Shown here in pieces: positions 42,882 through 51,787 of a DNA stretch of 64,000 nucleotides. How positions within the stretch are numbered: the stretch's first letter is position 1; each line of letters opens with the position of its first letter. Source of the stretch: Planctomycetia bacterium (GTDB lineage: Bacteria; Planctomycetota; Planctomycetia; Pirellulales; JALHLM01); the NCBI GenBank assembly GCA_034440135.1, contig JAWXBP010000246.1, positions 37,817 through 101,816 of the forward strand, given 5' to 3'. The translations under genes and the position numbers were made by a program. The notes below the pieces were generated by a model that saw only the letters and a program-made list of their open reading frames with translations, searched no databases and had not been told where the DNA came from.

Positions 42882-43490
42882 ATGGCTACTGATCACCCCG
42901 CCGCTTACGTGCCGCTCACGCCGGTGACGGACTATGCGCCACGGCTCATGACCGCCGCCGATCTGGCGGAACTGCCAGCGGAGCTGCCTTCTGGCCCAGT
43001 CCACTACGAACTTGATGACGGAGTACTTATCTCCATGTCGCCGCCCGGTTTCTTACATGGTTCCGTCGAAAGCGGGATTGTCGCGGCACTCCGGCAACAG
43101 GGTGAAGATCGTGGCCACGGTCTCGCCAGTTGCGGCGAAGTTGGCATCGTACTGCGCCGCAATCCGGACCGCGTGGTCGGCGCGGACGCCGCTTTTATCT
43201 CCAGCGCGCAGTTGCCCGTACAGCTTACGCCGGAAGGTTACCTGGAGACCATCCCCGCGCTGGTCGTCGAAGTCGTTAGCAAGAACGACACGCGCAAGTA
43301 CCTCGCACGCAAGGTGAACGATTACCTGCGGGCCGGCGTGCAATGCGTTTGGGTCGTCGACCCGCAGTCGAAGTCGCTCACCGAACATCGCGCCAACACC
43401 GAGGCCCGCACCTTCGACGCTAGCGCCACGGTGACTCTAGCGGACTTGATTCCGGACTTCGAATTGGCGCTGGCGGGCTTGTTTCGGTAG
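42882..43490 (+). CDS. Uma2 family endonuclease-like protein (DUF820)
   Basis: A 202-residue PD-(D/E)XK nuclease-fold protein of the Uma2 family, common in cyanobacteria and planctomycetes. The pattern is VHYELDDGVLISMSPPGFLH near the start, PDRVVGADAAFISS, then PALVVEVVSKNDTRKYLARK with the E..K core and VNDYLRAGVQCVWVVDPQSK. The biological role of the family is not established; a link to mobile elements or RNA/DNA processing is often assumed. It stands alone, 52 bases after the dehydrogenase gene. Confidence 0.88.
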   Translation: MATDHPAAYVPLTPVTDYAPRLMTAADLAELPAELPSGPVHYELDDGVLISMSPPGFLHGSVESGIVAALRQQGEDRGHGLASCGEVGIVLRRNPDRVVGADAAFISSAQLPVQLTPEGYLETIPALVVEVVSKNDTRKYLARKVNDYLRAGVQCVWVVDPQSKSLTEHRANTEARTFDASATVTLADLIPDFELALAGLFR

Positions 43491-43511
43491 TTGCTGACCA
43501 CTCTGGCGCAA

Positions 43512-43544
43512 CAAAAAAGCGAGAGCCGTTGCCGGCCCTCGCTT
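43512..43544 (-). terminator. intrinsic terminator for the DUF1559 gene
   Basis: Read on the minus strand, AAGCGAGGGCCG-GCAA-CGGCTCTCGCTT forms an 11-12 bp stem and runs into six T. It lies 33 bases past the stop codon of the DUF1559 gene. Confidence 0.85.
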
Positions 43545-43576
43545 ATGCTGATGTCTTGCTTTCAGCGACGTATCGT

Positions 43577-44641
43577 CTAGTACTTCAACTCAAATGCCAC
43601 GCCGTCGCGGCGGTCGCCCAAGTAGGCAAAGACGTTACGATCGACGGCGTAGTCGATGTGCGTTACGCGGCCGTCCGCGAACGCGGCGTTAATCCCGGAC
43701 GTATGCGCCGAGCCGAAGCGATAGCCGAGGAATCCATCGAACCCAGCTCCTGTGCCGGCCGACGAGGATGTCCTTCCTTCACCATCCGGGAGCGGAGCGA
43801 AGCCCGTCGAACGCATTACGTCTGGATCCCAGCCATCGGTCCAACCACGGTCGTCGTGCCACTCGCCGGTCTCGTACTCGAGACGAGCAAGCCGTTTCTC
43901 GCTGAGCACCATCGTGTTGGACGCCCCGTCCTTGATCTTCGCATACGTGGTGGGCTTCGCGATCCAGGTCCTCGTCACGATACCATTGAATACCCTGGTG
44001 GGACTCCTGGGACCAATGGTATGCGTGTATGCTGATCCGCCCCAGAACGCGTCAACGGCGCCGTCTCCCTCCAATTGCAACACCGGTCCGCCACGCGATT
44101 GCCCAATTTTCGTCGGCACCGCAGCCGCATAGTCAATCAGATAGCGATAGGTCACGCCCGAGCGAGAATTGGTTTGTTGCGCGGCTGGCGCCCGGCGCGA
44201 GGGACAAAAATAGAACGGCACGGCCACACTGGCCATCTGGTTCTCGTCCGGCAGTTTGGAAAGCCCCAATTGCTCGATGTGAGGCAGGATGGCAAAGGCC
44301 CAACTCATGCCCATGATTTTCGGCGCGTCTGACGGGATCGGTGTTGACGGGTAGAACTGTGCTTTGTACTCGGCCTGGTGGGCCGGATTTTTTGGATCGT
44401 ACCATGGCAATGGCCAGGGATCGGTCCCGCCTTGCGGCCAGGATTTGTTGCTCGATTCGAAGGTGTGCATCGCCAGCGTCATCTGCTTCAGCCCGTTCGT
44501 GCATTGCGTCCGGCGAGCGGCTTCGCGCGCCACCTGCAACGCGGGCAACAGCAATGCAATCAAAATGCCAATGATGGCGATCACCACCAGCAATTCCACC
44601 AACGTAAACCCGGCGGATCGGCGCGTTGAGCCACGAGGCAT
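43577..44641 (-). CDS. DUF1559 pseudopilin-like protein
   Basis: A 354-residue DUF1559 (SBP_bac_10) protein, a family almost confined to planctomycetes with dozens of copies per genome. ATG 44641, with GGAGAG upstream, leads directly to the prepilin cleavage and N-methylation region [20 protein letters not shown]. That is followed by [20 protein letters not shown] and, near the end, the H-x-G-G-like [20 protein letters not shown]. Members are thought to be exported by a type II secretion-like system; their function is unknown. An intrinsic terminator follows, and a small lipoprotein gene precedes it by 162 bases. Confidence 0.95.
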   Translation of the reverse strand: MPRGSTRRSAGFTLVELLVVIAIIGILIALLLPALQVAREAARRTQCTNGLKQMTLAMHTFESSNKSWPQGGTDPWPLPWYDPKNPAHQAEYKAQFYPSTPIPSDAPKIMGMSWAFAILPHIEQLGLSKLPDENQMASVAVPFYFCPSRRAPAAQQTNSRSGVTYRYLIDYAAAVPTKIGQSRGGPVLQLEGDGAVDAFWGGSAYTHTIGPRSPTRVFNGIVTRTWIAKPTTYAKIKDGASNTMVLSEKRLARLEYETGEWHDDRGWTDGWDPDVMRSTGFAPLPDGEGRTSSSAGTGAGFDGFLGYRFGSAHTSGINAAFADGRVTHIDYAVDRNVFAYLGDRRDGVAFELKY

Positions 44642-44803
44642 GAGGCTCTCCTTCTTCGAATGAACTGAGGCTTGGAAAAGTAGTCTCCGACACCAGCCCG
44701 CCACGGACAATGAACCGCCGCCGCCTTGCCCGCGCCGAGCAGCTCTCGATCAGTTGGTACGTTTCAATCCTGTTCTTGGATGCAGTAAAGTGTCGAATGG
44801 GCG

Positions 44804-45241
44804 CTATTTGGCGTTCGGCACGAGTTGCTTGAACTGCTCGGGATCGAGATCCACGACAGACCCGCCGCCAAACGCCGCTAAGCGGCTGTCGCCGTCGCCC
44901 TCTTGCTCATAGGCGATCGGATCATACTTCCCCACTTGGGGCGTCACGTTCCAAATAAACACATAGGGCTTCTTGTCGCGGGGTGAAGTCAGGAAAGTCT
45001 CAACGTCGCCTTCAAAGGTGATCACTGCCGCTGGATTAGCCTTGGTCGCTTCCAGGTATTTCTTGAACTCCTCCAGGTTGGCCGGAGGCTTCCGCTTCGA
45101 CGAACTGAACTCGCCGTACAAGAGCGCGATGGCCTTCATGTTCTGTTCGTCGGTCGGCAAACCTTGAACCTTGTTCCCGCCGCAGCCCGGCAGGCAAACC
45201 ATCGCCAACGCGAAGAACAGGAGCGCGCTCAAGCGAATCAT
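44804..45241 (-). CDS. small lipoprotein near a DUF1559 gene
   Basis: A 145-residue protein with signal peptide and lipobox CLPGC (MIRLSALLFFALAMVCLPGC), so it is a probable outer or cytoplasmic membrane lipoprotein. The rest is charged, with PPANLEEFKKYLEATKANPA and DKKPYVFIWNVTPQVGKYDP and a Gly-rich loop. Small lipoproteins of this kind often accompany DUF1559 genes in planctomycetes. No enzymatic motif is seen. It is on the same strand as, and upstream of, the DUF1559 gene and may share its transcript. Confidence 0.78.
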   Translation of the reverse strand: MIRLSALLFFALAMVCLPGCGGNKVQGLPTDEQNMKAIALLYGEFSSSKRKPPANLEEFKKYLEATKANPAAVITFEGDVETFLTSPRDKKPYVFIWNVTPQVGKYDPIAYEQEGDGDSRLAAFGGGSVVDLDPEQFKQLVPNAK

Positions 45242-45460
45242 GCGAAAAGCATCCCCCTCAGCGAATTGCCGTGCGCCTTCGTTGAACGCCTGGGCGCGAG
45301 GCGATGACGCCTAAAGTATAGGTAGTCGGGGGGGAATTAGAAACCAACAATCAGGGGGGACGCTAGGAGAATCTCCAAAAATCTTGTGCCATGTTTTTGC
45401 CCTGCGCAAAGATTGCGCAAGCAGTGGATGGGATCACTGGCTCGTGGCAGGGAGCGGCTA

Positions 45461-46282
45461 CTACGGCTGCGGAGTTTCGGTCGGGAGGCCAGAATCGACC
45501 GGCGCAACGTCCGTTTGCGGGGCCTTGGCGCCATCCTGCTGGAACGGATCGAAGCCAGGTTCGACCGTCGTGGGGGTGTCCGACGGCGGTGTTGGCACGT
45601 TCGAGGGATCGAAGGCCGGTCCAATGCCCGGCGTGCCGGCGGATGGCGGCGGCAGCGGGGTGGCTGTCACGAACCAATCGTAGAACTCCTTCGTGGCCGG
45701 ACGCTTCAAATCCGCGACGCGTCGCTCGGCGTCGGCCGCCAAAGCCCCGCCGGCGTATTGTTCGACGAGTTGCTGATAAAGCTTTTGCGCGGCGTCCAGA
45801 TCGCTTTTTTCTCCGAGGGCTTCGTACGCCTTGGCTTCGCCATAAGTGGCTCGCTCGACCAGAGCTGCGTACTTGCCGGCGGCGTTTTCCGCGACGGCGT
45901 GGTAGTTCGCCGCCGATTCTTTGAGTTTCGGCCGCGCCGCGGCGCGGTTGTTGAACAAGTTTTGCGTCCCTTCCGCGAGCTGGCGATCGGCCGCGTAAAG
46001 CCGCGCCCAGAGGCCGGCCGGTTCCTTCGGAAGGGCCTCGGCGACCTTGACCATTTCGGCCTCGGCGTCGGTCGCCTCGGCAGCGGCGTAGAACTGGTCC
46101 CAATTGGCCTGCTCGGCAGCTTCCGCCTGACTCTGCCAGAAGGAATAGGCCAGAAACAGCACGACCAATGCCACGATGCCGCCCAGGATCGCTTTGGTAT
46201 AAGGGGCGACGGCGTCGATCGACTTCTCCAGCCAGTCGGCCAACTCGTTTTCCTTCAACTCGTGACGGCGCTCAGATTTCAT
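45461..46282 (-). CDS. membrane-anchored TPR protein, YfgM-like
   Basis: A 273-residue protein from ATG 46282, chosen because MKSERRHELKENELADWLEK is the YfgM-type opening (the frame extends to 46336). One transmembrane segment (AILGGIVALVVLFLAYSFWQ) follows at about 30-50, then TPR-like helices (AKAYEALGEKSDLDAAQKLY, QQLVEQYAGGALAADAERRV). The last 70 residues are Pro-rich and disordered (PPPSAGTPGIGP, PPSDTPTTVEPG). YfgM in other bacteria works with the periplasmic chaperone network. Its role here is inferred only from architecture. Confidence 0.8.
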   Translation of the reverse strand: MKSERRHELKENELADWLEKSIDAVAPYTKAILGGIVALVVLFLAYSFWQSQAEAAEQANWDQFYAAAEATDAEAEMVKVAEALPKEPAGLWARLYAADRQLAEGTQNLFNNRAAARPKLKESAANYHAVAENAAGKYAALVERATYGEAKAYEALGEKSDLDAAQKLYQQLVEQYAGGALAADAERRVADLKRPATKEFYDWFVTATPLPPPSAGTPGIGPAFDPSNVPTPPSDTPTTVEPGFDPFQQDGAKAPQTDVAPVDSGLPTETPQP

Positions 46283-46430
46283 AGCCAAACTCAGGACGCG
46301 AAAGAGACCCTCGGGACGCGCGCAAAGCGGCCCCACAAAAGCGATTGCGCGAAGTATAGAAGCCCCCGCGTCGGGGCGTCAAGGGAGACCGGGGGGTGCT
46401 GCTACTGCGCAACTTGCTCCAAGCCCAGGG

Positions 46431-46486
46431 AAGGCCACCAAAGTCCCGAGAAGACAGAGAAGACTTCGAGGGCCTTCCCTGGGCTT
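46431..46486. repeat. AAGCCCAGGGAAGG hairpin element, copy 3
   Basis: A 56-bp element with perfect 16-bp inverted ends AAGCCCAGGGAAGGCC and GGCCTTCCCTGGGCTT and interior AGACTTCGAGG. It lies 17 bases past the stop of the FAH-family gene. Confidence 0.85.
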
Positions 46487-46503
46487 AGCGGCGCTATGCC
46501 TGC

Positions 46504-47364
46504 CTATCCCTGTTCAACCGGGTTCATCAGGCGACCGATGGCGTCGATCTCGATTTCCACGATATCGCCGACCGCCAGTGTGAACTCGTTCGGCGGCACC
46601 AGGCCAGTGCCGGTGAGCAGAAAGGCCCCGTTCGGGAAGGAGTTGTCGCGGCCCAGGTAGCCGATCAGATCGTCGAACGTACGGGCCATTTGTCCCAGAT
46701 CGGTGCGACCCGAGAACGCTTCCGCGCCGGCACGGGTGATCTTCAAGCGGATGCCGACTTCCGGAAGCGGCGGTAGGTCGTCGATCAAGGTGACGGCCGG
46801 ACCGAGCCCGCAGCAGCCGTCGTAGACCTTGGCTTGCGGCAGATAAAGCGGGTTTTCGCCCTCGATATCTCGGGAACTCATGTCGTTGCCAATGGTGTAG
46901 CCGACCAGTTCCAAACGCGAATTGAGCACCAGCGTGAATTCCGGCTCCGGCACGTTCCACTTCGAGTCGCTGTGGATGCGGACAGGTTGCTCCGGGCCAG
47001 CGACGCGATGCGGCGTCGCTTTGAAGAACAACTCCGGGCGCGGCGCGGTGTAGACCATGTCGTAGAAGCGCGCGGCCCCTTCGGATTCGTCCATCCGCGC
47101 CTTTTGGCTGCGCTTGTACGTGACGCCGGCCGCCCAGACTTCCTGGTTATCGATGGGTGCCAGCAGCCGCACGTCCTCAAGTGCGATCCACTCACTGAGC
47201 GATTCCCGTAGCTCTGCCACGACCCGTGCCGGCTCGGCGTCTTCGAGCACATCGAACAGCCGCAACTCGGGCCGTACGGCGGCGACCGGAAAGACGCGTT
47301 GCGATTCCAAAATGCCCAGTTGCGGTTGCCCCTCGGCGTCGGCGAAACGAACAAGCTGCTGCAT
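46504..47364 (-). CDS. fumarylacetoacetate hydrolase family protein
   Basis: A 286-residue FAH-fold metalloenzyme from ATG 47364, with TAGGAG upstream. The metal-binding residues are in NVPEPEFTLVLNS (Glu, Glu) and SSRDIEGENPLYLPQAK (Asp), and PNGAFLLTGTGLVPPNEFTL is the conserved C-terminal loop. The family includes 2-keto-3-deoxy sugar-acid dehydratases and hydrolases; the sequence VYDGCCGLGPAV resembles 2-dehydro-3-deoxy-D-arabinonate dehydratase branches, so a sugar-acid pathway is possible. A hairpin element follows the stop, and the PQQ-like gene is divergent. Confidence 0.88.
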   Translation of the reverse strand: MQQLVRFADAEGQPQLGILESQRVFPVAAVRPELRLFDVLEDAEPARVVAELRESLSEWIALEDVRLLAPIDNQEVWAAGVTYKRSQKARMDESEGAARFYDMVYTAPRPELFFKATPHRVAGPEQPVRIHSDSKWNVPEPEFTLVLNSRLELVGYTIGNDMSSRDIEGENPLYLPQAKVYDGCCGLGPAVTLIDDLPPLPEVGIRLKITRAGAEAFSGRTDLGQMARTFDDLIGYLGRDNSFPNGAFLLTGTGLVPPNEFTLAVGDIVEIEIDAIGRLMNPVEQG

Positions 47365-47479
47365 CCCGGAAACTCCTACGTGGAGATGTTTTTTGAGTGA
47401 ACTACCGCGCCGTAGCTTAGCGAGGAGGCGGCCCACACGCTACTCTATTGATCGTCCCCCGTCATGCTGGAGTTGCCTT

Positions 47480-48727
47480 GTGAATTCCTTCGCACGCTGC
47501 GTTTTGCTCGCGTCGATTCTTGCCGAATCGTTTTTGCTTTCCTCAACGATGGTGAAAGCCGGCGATTGGCCGCAGATTCTTGGCCCGGCGCGGAATGGCA
47601 TCGCCGTTGACGAGCGGTTGGCCGCGACATGGCCGGGCAATGGGCCGAAGCTGTTATGGCAGCGCGAAGTCGGCGCCGGGCTGGCCGGGCCGGCCGTGAT
47701 GGGCGAGCGCGTGATTCTGTTTCATCGCGTGGGGGACGAGGAGGTTGTCGAGTGCCTCGCCGCGGCGGATGGCGCCCCGCAATGGCGCACCGCGTTTCCG
47801 GCCAGTTACGCCGGCGGCTATCACGCCGACAACGGCCCGCGCTGCGTTCCGACGATTGCCGGCGACCGCGTGTTTCTCCTGGGCGCCGCCGGCGACTTGC
47901 ATTGCGTCGCCTTGACTGACGGTAAGGCTTTGTGGTCCCGCGCGCTCAACGAAGATTACAAGGTCCGCGACGCGTACTTCGGCGTCGGCAGCGCGCCGCT
48001 GGTCGTCGGGGATCGCGTACTGGTGAACGTGGGGGGCAAAGCGGCGGCGGGGATCGTCGCGCTGGCCGTGAGCGACGGCAAAACATTGTGGACCGCCACA
48101 AACGACGAAGCCAGCTACGCCGCGCCGACGTTGGTCACGTTGGGCGGAAAGGCGCGGGCGCTATTCGTCACGCGCATGAACGTAGTGGCGATCGCGCCGG
48201 AGAACGGGCACGTATTGTTTCAATTCCCGTTCGGCAGATCCGGACCGACGGTAAACGCCGCTACGCCGCTGGTGCTGGGCGATCTATTATTCTGCTCGGC
48301 CAGCTACGGCGTCGGCGCGGTGGCGGCGCAGATGGATGCAAACGGAGCGAAAGAACTCTGGCGGCGCGACGACGTGATGTCGAGCCAATACGCGACGTGT
48401 ATCGCGAAAGACGGGTTACTCTATGGCGTCGACGGGCGCGAAGACGTGGGCGTGGCGCGGCTCCGCTGCTTCAACCCGGTGGACGGCAACGTGAAATGGA
48501 CCGAGGAAGGCTACGGCGTCGCCACGCTGGTGCTGGCCGGCGACAAGGCGCTGGCGCTCAAGACGAGCGGCCAACTGGTGCTGTTTCAACCGTCACCGCA
48601 GGGTTATGAGGCACTCGCGGAAACGCAGTTGTTCGAAACCACGACGCAGCCGCTGCCGGCGCTGGCGAATGGGAGGCTGTTTGCCCGAGATATGAAGGTT
48701 TTGAAGTGCCTGGCGGTCGGGGAGTGA
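47480..48727 (+). CDS. exported PQQ-like beta-propeller protein
   Basis: A 415-residue PQQ-like (BamB-type) propeller. I place the start at GTG 47480, eight bases after GGAG, because it adds the signal peptide MNSFARCVLLASILAESFLL; an open frame further upstream overlaps the divergent gene. Repeats with the Trp-docking pattern include GDWPQILGPARNGIAVDE, LTDGKALWSRAL, VSDGKTLWTATN and PVDGNVKWTEEG. The opening WPQ-GP-RNG is typical of planctomycete members, often near uncharacterised secreted proteins. The function is unknown; no catalytic PQQ residues are evident. Confidence 0.82.
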   Translation: MNSFARCVLLASILAESFLLSSTMVKAGDWPQILGPARNGIAVDERLAATWPGNGPKLLWQREVGAGLAGPAVMGERVILFHRVGDEEVVECLAAADGAPQWRTAFPASYAGGYHADNGPRCVPTIAGDRVFLLGAAGDLHCVALTDGKALWSRALNEDYKVRDAYFGVGSAPLVVGDRVLVNVGGKAAAGIVALAVSDGKTLWTATNDEASYAAPTLVTLGGKARALFVTRMNVVAIAPENGHVLFQFPFGRSGPTVNAATPLVLGDLLFCSASYGVGAVAAQMDANGAKELWRRDDVMSSQYATCIAKDGLLYGVDGREDVGVARLRCFNPVDGNVKWTEEGYGVATLVLAGDKALALKTSGQLVLFQPSPQGYEALAETQLFETTTQPLPALANGRLFARDMKVLKCLAVGE

Positions 48728-48773
48728 GAGCGTTGTGGCAGAGTCGTTCTACATAGGCCTGCAACTGTCGGCA

Positions 48774-49256
48774 TCACTTCTTTGCGAATGTCCGGGCTGC
48801 GTAGATATAAAAGCAATTCCATACGGCAGGAATCAGCACGAACAACACAGGTAGCCAGAGTAGTTTGCCTAGTGGCACGACAAGAGGGCGGGGGATGGAG
48901 CCAAATTCCCAAATCAGCCTGACGCCATGAATAGCAGCCACTACTATCCCCATTGCGCCGGCAATGTACGCAACCGTTAAACCTCTCCTGTGCCTCTGAA
49001 TGAGTAGGGACATGGCGATCAGTCCCAAGCAAGGGCAGGCGTACTGCATCGCAACTCGGACGATCCAATCCGACCAATCTGGTTTGATGGGTCTCGCAAT
49101 CGTGGTCACAATTGATATCAAGAGTGACAACATTGAAAGACACAAGTCAGCAATCAAAAAAACGCCAGAGAGACTGGCAAAACGCGACCGTTCGCCGGTA
49201 GGCTCTGGCCTCAGAGAGGTTCGCGGTGAGGCGTAGGGGTTTTCATCTTGTGACAT
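48774..49256 (-). CDS. four-span membrane protein with NPYASP motif
   Basis: A 160-residue integral membrane protein. The N-terminus DENPYASPRTSL carries the NPY(A/Q)SP motif seen on many planctomycete membrane proteins of unknown function. Four hydrophobic spans follow (about 30-55, 67-85, 92-112 and 128-150). It has no enzymatic motif. It lies between the PQQ-like gene and a repeat, convergent with the former. Confidence 0.75.
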   Translation of the reverse strand: MSQDENPYASPRTSLRPEPTGERSRFASLSGVFLIADLCLSMLSLLISIVTTIARPIKPDWSDWIVRVAMQYACPCLGLIAMSLLIQRHRRGLTVAYIAGAMGIVVAAIHGVRLIWEFGSIPRPLVVPLGKLLWLPVLFVLIPAVWNCFYIYAARTFAKK

Positions 49257-49326
49257 GACCTACCCCGGCGATGTATTCATCAGCGCGTGCTGGGATCGTC
49301 GCTGAATGTGAATACGACGTCCTCAC

Positions 49327-49354
49327 CATCGGCGTCGGAGACGCCTCCCACAGG
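49327..49354 (+). repeat. GGCGTC-GGA-GACGCC repeat, copy 3
   Basis: CATCGGCGTCGGAGACGCCT continuing CCCACAGG, nearly identical to the copies at 32541-32644. Confidence 0.6.
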
Positions 49355-49375
49355 TTCGTGAAAATGGAGCGCTGC

Positions 49376-50065
49376 TTAGCCATCCAAGCTGAACTTGCCG
49401 CCGGGTTCGACCACGATGGGGATGGCGTGCGTTTCGATCCGTACGCGGTGGGCCCAGGCGTGGACGTCTTGGGCGATGGGGGGCCAGGTGTTGTAGTGCG
49501 CCGGGGCGACGCGTTTCGGCTGGAGGAGATCGATGGCCACAATCGCGTCGTCGGGGCCCATCGTGTAGCGGTCGCCGATCGGCAGCACCGCCAGGTCGAG
49601 CCCGCCGGCGCCGATCAGTTTCATGTCGCTGAAGAGCGCCGTATCGCAGGCGAAATAAATCCGCGCGCCGGGCAGTTCTAGCAGGAACCCGCCGGGATCG
49701 CCGCCCGCCGCGCCGTCGGGCATCGTCGAGCTGTGATGGGCCACCGTGAGTTTGACGCGGCCGAACGGTTGCTTCGTCGCGCCACCGATGTTCATCGGAT
49801 CAACGTGCTTGACGCCTTGCTGCTGGAACCACTCGCAGATTTCGTAGTTGGCAATCAACTTCGCGCCGGTCCGCTCGGCGATTTTCTTGACATCGGCGAC
49901 GTGATCGAAATGCCCGTGCGAGACGAGAATGAACTCGGCCGACACATCCGCGGCGCGCACCGGGGCGGTGGGGGAATCGTCGAGAAACGGATCGAGCAGC
50001 AACTTGTGCCCCGCCGTTTCAATCAACCAAGATCCGTGACCAAGCCAGGTGAGTTGAGCAGACAT
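49376..50065 (-). CDS. UPF0173 metal-dependent hydrolase (MBL fold)
   Basis: A 229-residue beta-lactamase-fold hydrolase of the UPF0173/YtkL family. It opens with LTWLGHGSWLIETAGHKLLL and DPFLDDSPTAP; the metal motif HGHFDH is in ILVSHGHFDHVADV, with further ligands in AHHSSTMPDG, FACDTALFSDM and APAHYNTWPPI. The length is standard. Members are cytoplasmic with unknown substrates. It follows pgi on the same strand after 177 bases filled by a repeat array. Confidence 0.92.
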   Translation of the reverse strand: MSAQLTWLGHGSWLIETAGHKLLLDPFLDDSPTAPVRAADVSAEFILVSHGHFDHVADVKKIAERTGAKLIANYEICEWFQQQGVKHVDPMNIGGATKQPFGRVKLTVAHHSSTMPDGAAGGDPGGFLLELPGARIYFACDTALFSDMKLIGAGGLDLAVLPIGDRYTMGPDDAIVAIDLLQPKRVAPAHYNTWPPIAQDVHAWAHRVRIETHAIPIVVEPGGKFSLDG

Positions 50066-50103
50066 GGGGAGGACCGAGGTTTTGGGTTGAAACGAGGGTC
50101 TGA

Positions 50104-50236
50104 GATTGAATGTCGAATGACGAAATCCGAATGTCGAATCAAATCCGAATGACTGAATGTCGAGTGACGGAATGCTGAGTCGGCTCTTTCATTCGACATT
50201 TAAGCATTCGTCATTCGGATTTCGAAATTCGACATT
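50104..50236. repeat. ATTCGACATTC-type inverted repeat array
   Basis: Repeated GAATGTCGAATGACGAAATC-like units (from about 50108) face CATTCGTCATTCGGATTTCG units ending near 50236. The array fills the gap between pgi and the UPF0173 gene. It belongs to the same family as 29892-30027. Confidence 0.6.
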
Positions 50237-50242
50237 CTCAAC

Positions 50243-51676
50243 TCACTTCTTTCCTCGCAAGAACGCATTCATGTGTTTCTTGTAGCCTTCCACGCCGGGC
50301 TGGCCATAAGGGTTGATGCCGATCAGGCGGCCTTCGGTGGCGGTGGCGAGCATGAGCATCTGGAAAAACTGGCCCATCGTGGCTTCGTCCAGCCGCGGCA
50401 GATGCAGGTCGGTGGTGGGGCGTCCGTCTTCGCGATAGGCCTCGTTGGTGCCGGCGATCGCGGCCGCCATCACGTCCGGCAATGTCTTGTCGGCGAGTTC
50501 GTTGAGCTTGTCTTGATCCAAGTCGGAACGCCCGATGGCCAGGCGATCGCGGTTGTAACGATCGACGATCACATTCGTGACCAGCTTGTCGCGCTTGCCT
50601 TCTTGATGTTGCTGCCCGCGCGAGTGCAGGTCGCGCGTGTTGACGACGGTGATCGGCGTGGCGCCTTTTTCCTGTTTGCCGAGACTTTCGGAGAGGAGCT
50701 GGTCGTACCACAGCCCCGCGGCTTCGAGTCCCTTGCCCCAAGTGGAAAGCAAGCGAATCGTGGCGCCGCGTTTTTCTTCCATCAGATGGCAGACGCCGAC
50801 GTAATCGAGCGCCACGTTGTGCCCCGGCGGCTGCGTTTGAAAGTGCGCGTTCGCCAGCGCGGCGCCTTCCAGCAGCTTGACGATGTCCAAGCCCAGCACC
50901 GCCGCCGGCAACAGGCCGACCGCGGTGAAAATCGAAAACCGCCCGCCGACGCCGTCGGGAATATTGAACACATCGGGACAGCCGAGCGCTTTCGCCAGAT
51001 CGAACAGCCGCCCGCTCGGCCCGGTCACGGGGACGACCAACTGCGCCAAGCGATTCGCGTCCCGTCCGGTCGATTGCCGGAGCGCGGCGAGAAACTGCCG
51101 GAAGGCGGCGGCGGTTTCCAGCGTGCCGCCGGACTTGCTGATCACGAGGATGCCCCAGCGATCGTCGACGCTCTTGGCTTCCGCGCCGCGACCCAAGAGA
51201 TCGAGCAATCCTTGCGAGGCGTCGTTATCGACGTTGTTTCCTTCGAACGAAATCCTCGGCCGGGCGTCGCGAGCCGCGCGCGGCAATTCGTTGTGATACG
51301 CGTGGCAGCACGATTCCAGCAGCGCCCGCGCGCCCATGTAGGAGCCGCCGATGCCCAGGACGACGATGCGATCGACGGCTTCGGCAATGCGGTTCGCCGC
51401 GGCAATGATGCGGCCCACTTCGCTGGTGGCGCCCTGGTCGCGATACTCGGCGAGCAAACGATCCGGCAAGAACGTGAAGCCGGCGTCCAACGGATGCTTC
51501 GCTTCGGGAACCGCGGCGCCTTTCGCCCACAATTCGGCATCACTCAGCACTTCGTCGCGCGCCTTGAGCAGCCGCGGGCGCAGCGCCTCTAAGTCGGCGG
51601 GCGCAATCCCAGTGGTTTCGAGAAAAGCGCCGCGCGGATCGTAACTGAGCGGTTCCATTGTGCGTGCGGACATCAT
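50243..51676 (-). CDS. pgi: glucose-6-phosphate isomerase
   Basis: Glycolytic enzyme of 477 residues interconverting glucose-6-phosphate and fructose-6-phosphate. The start is at ATG 51676 or the adjacent 51673, with TGAGGA upstream. The SIS folds show VVLGIGGSYMGARALLE, VISKSGGTLETAAAFRQF, GVGGRFSIFTAVGLLP and, near the end, GINPYGQPGVEGYKKHM. The catalytic Glu/His/Lys region lies in QHQEGKRDKL and VEGYKKHMNAF. The length fits the shorter bacterial type. It is a single housekeeping gene; a repeat array follows. Confidence 0.96.
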   Translation of the reverse strand: MMSARTMEPLSYDPRGAFLETTGIAPADLEALRPRLLKARDEVLSDAELWAKGAAVPEAKHPLDAGFTFLPDRLLAEYRDQGATSEVGRIIAAANRIAEAVDRIVVLGIGGSYMGARALLESCCHAYHNELPRAARDARPRISFEGNNVDNDASQGLLDLLGRGAEAKSVDDRWGILVISKSGGTLETAAAFRQFLAALRQSTGRDANRLAQLVVPVTGPSGRLFDLAKALGCPDVFNIPDGVGGRFSIFTAVGLLPAAVLGLDIVKLLEGAALANAHFQTQPPGHNVALDYVGVCHLMEEKRGATIRLLSTWGKGLEAAGLWYDQLLSESLGKQEKGATPITVVNTRDLHSRGQQHQEGKRDKLVTNVIVDRYNRDRLAIGRSDLDQDKLNELADKTLPDVMAAAIAGTNEAYREDGRPTTDLHLPRLDEATMGQFFQMLMLATATEGRLIGINPYGQPGVEGYKKHMNAFLRGKK

Positions 51677-51787
51677 GATTCCTCAATGAGATTTGCCACC
51701 CGCCTCCACTACAACGCGCGCCGCTCAACATATCCCAAGCCCGAATTCCCCGCCAGGGCCGATGTGGCAGTTCAACGCTTCGCGTTT

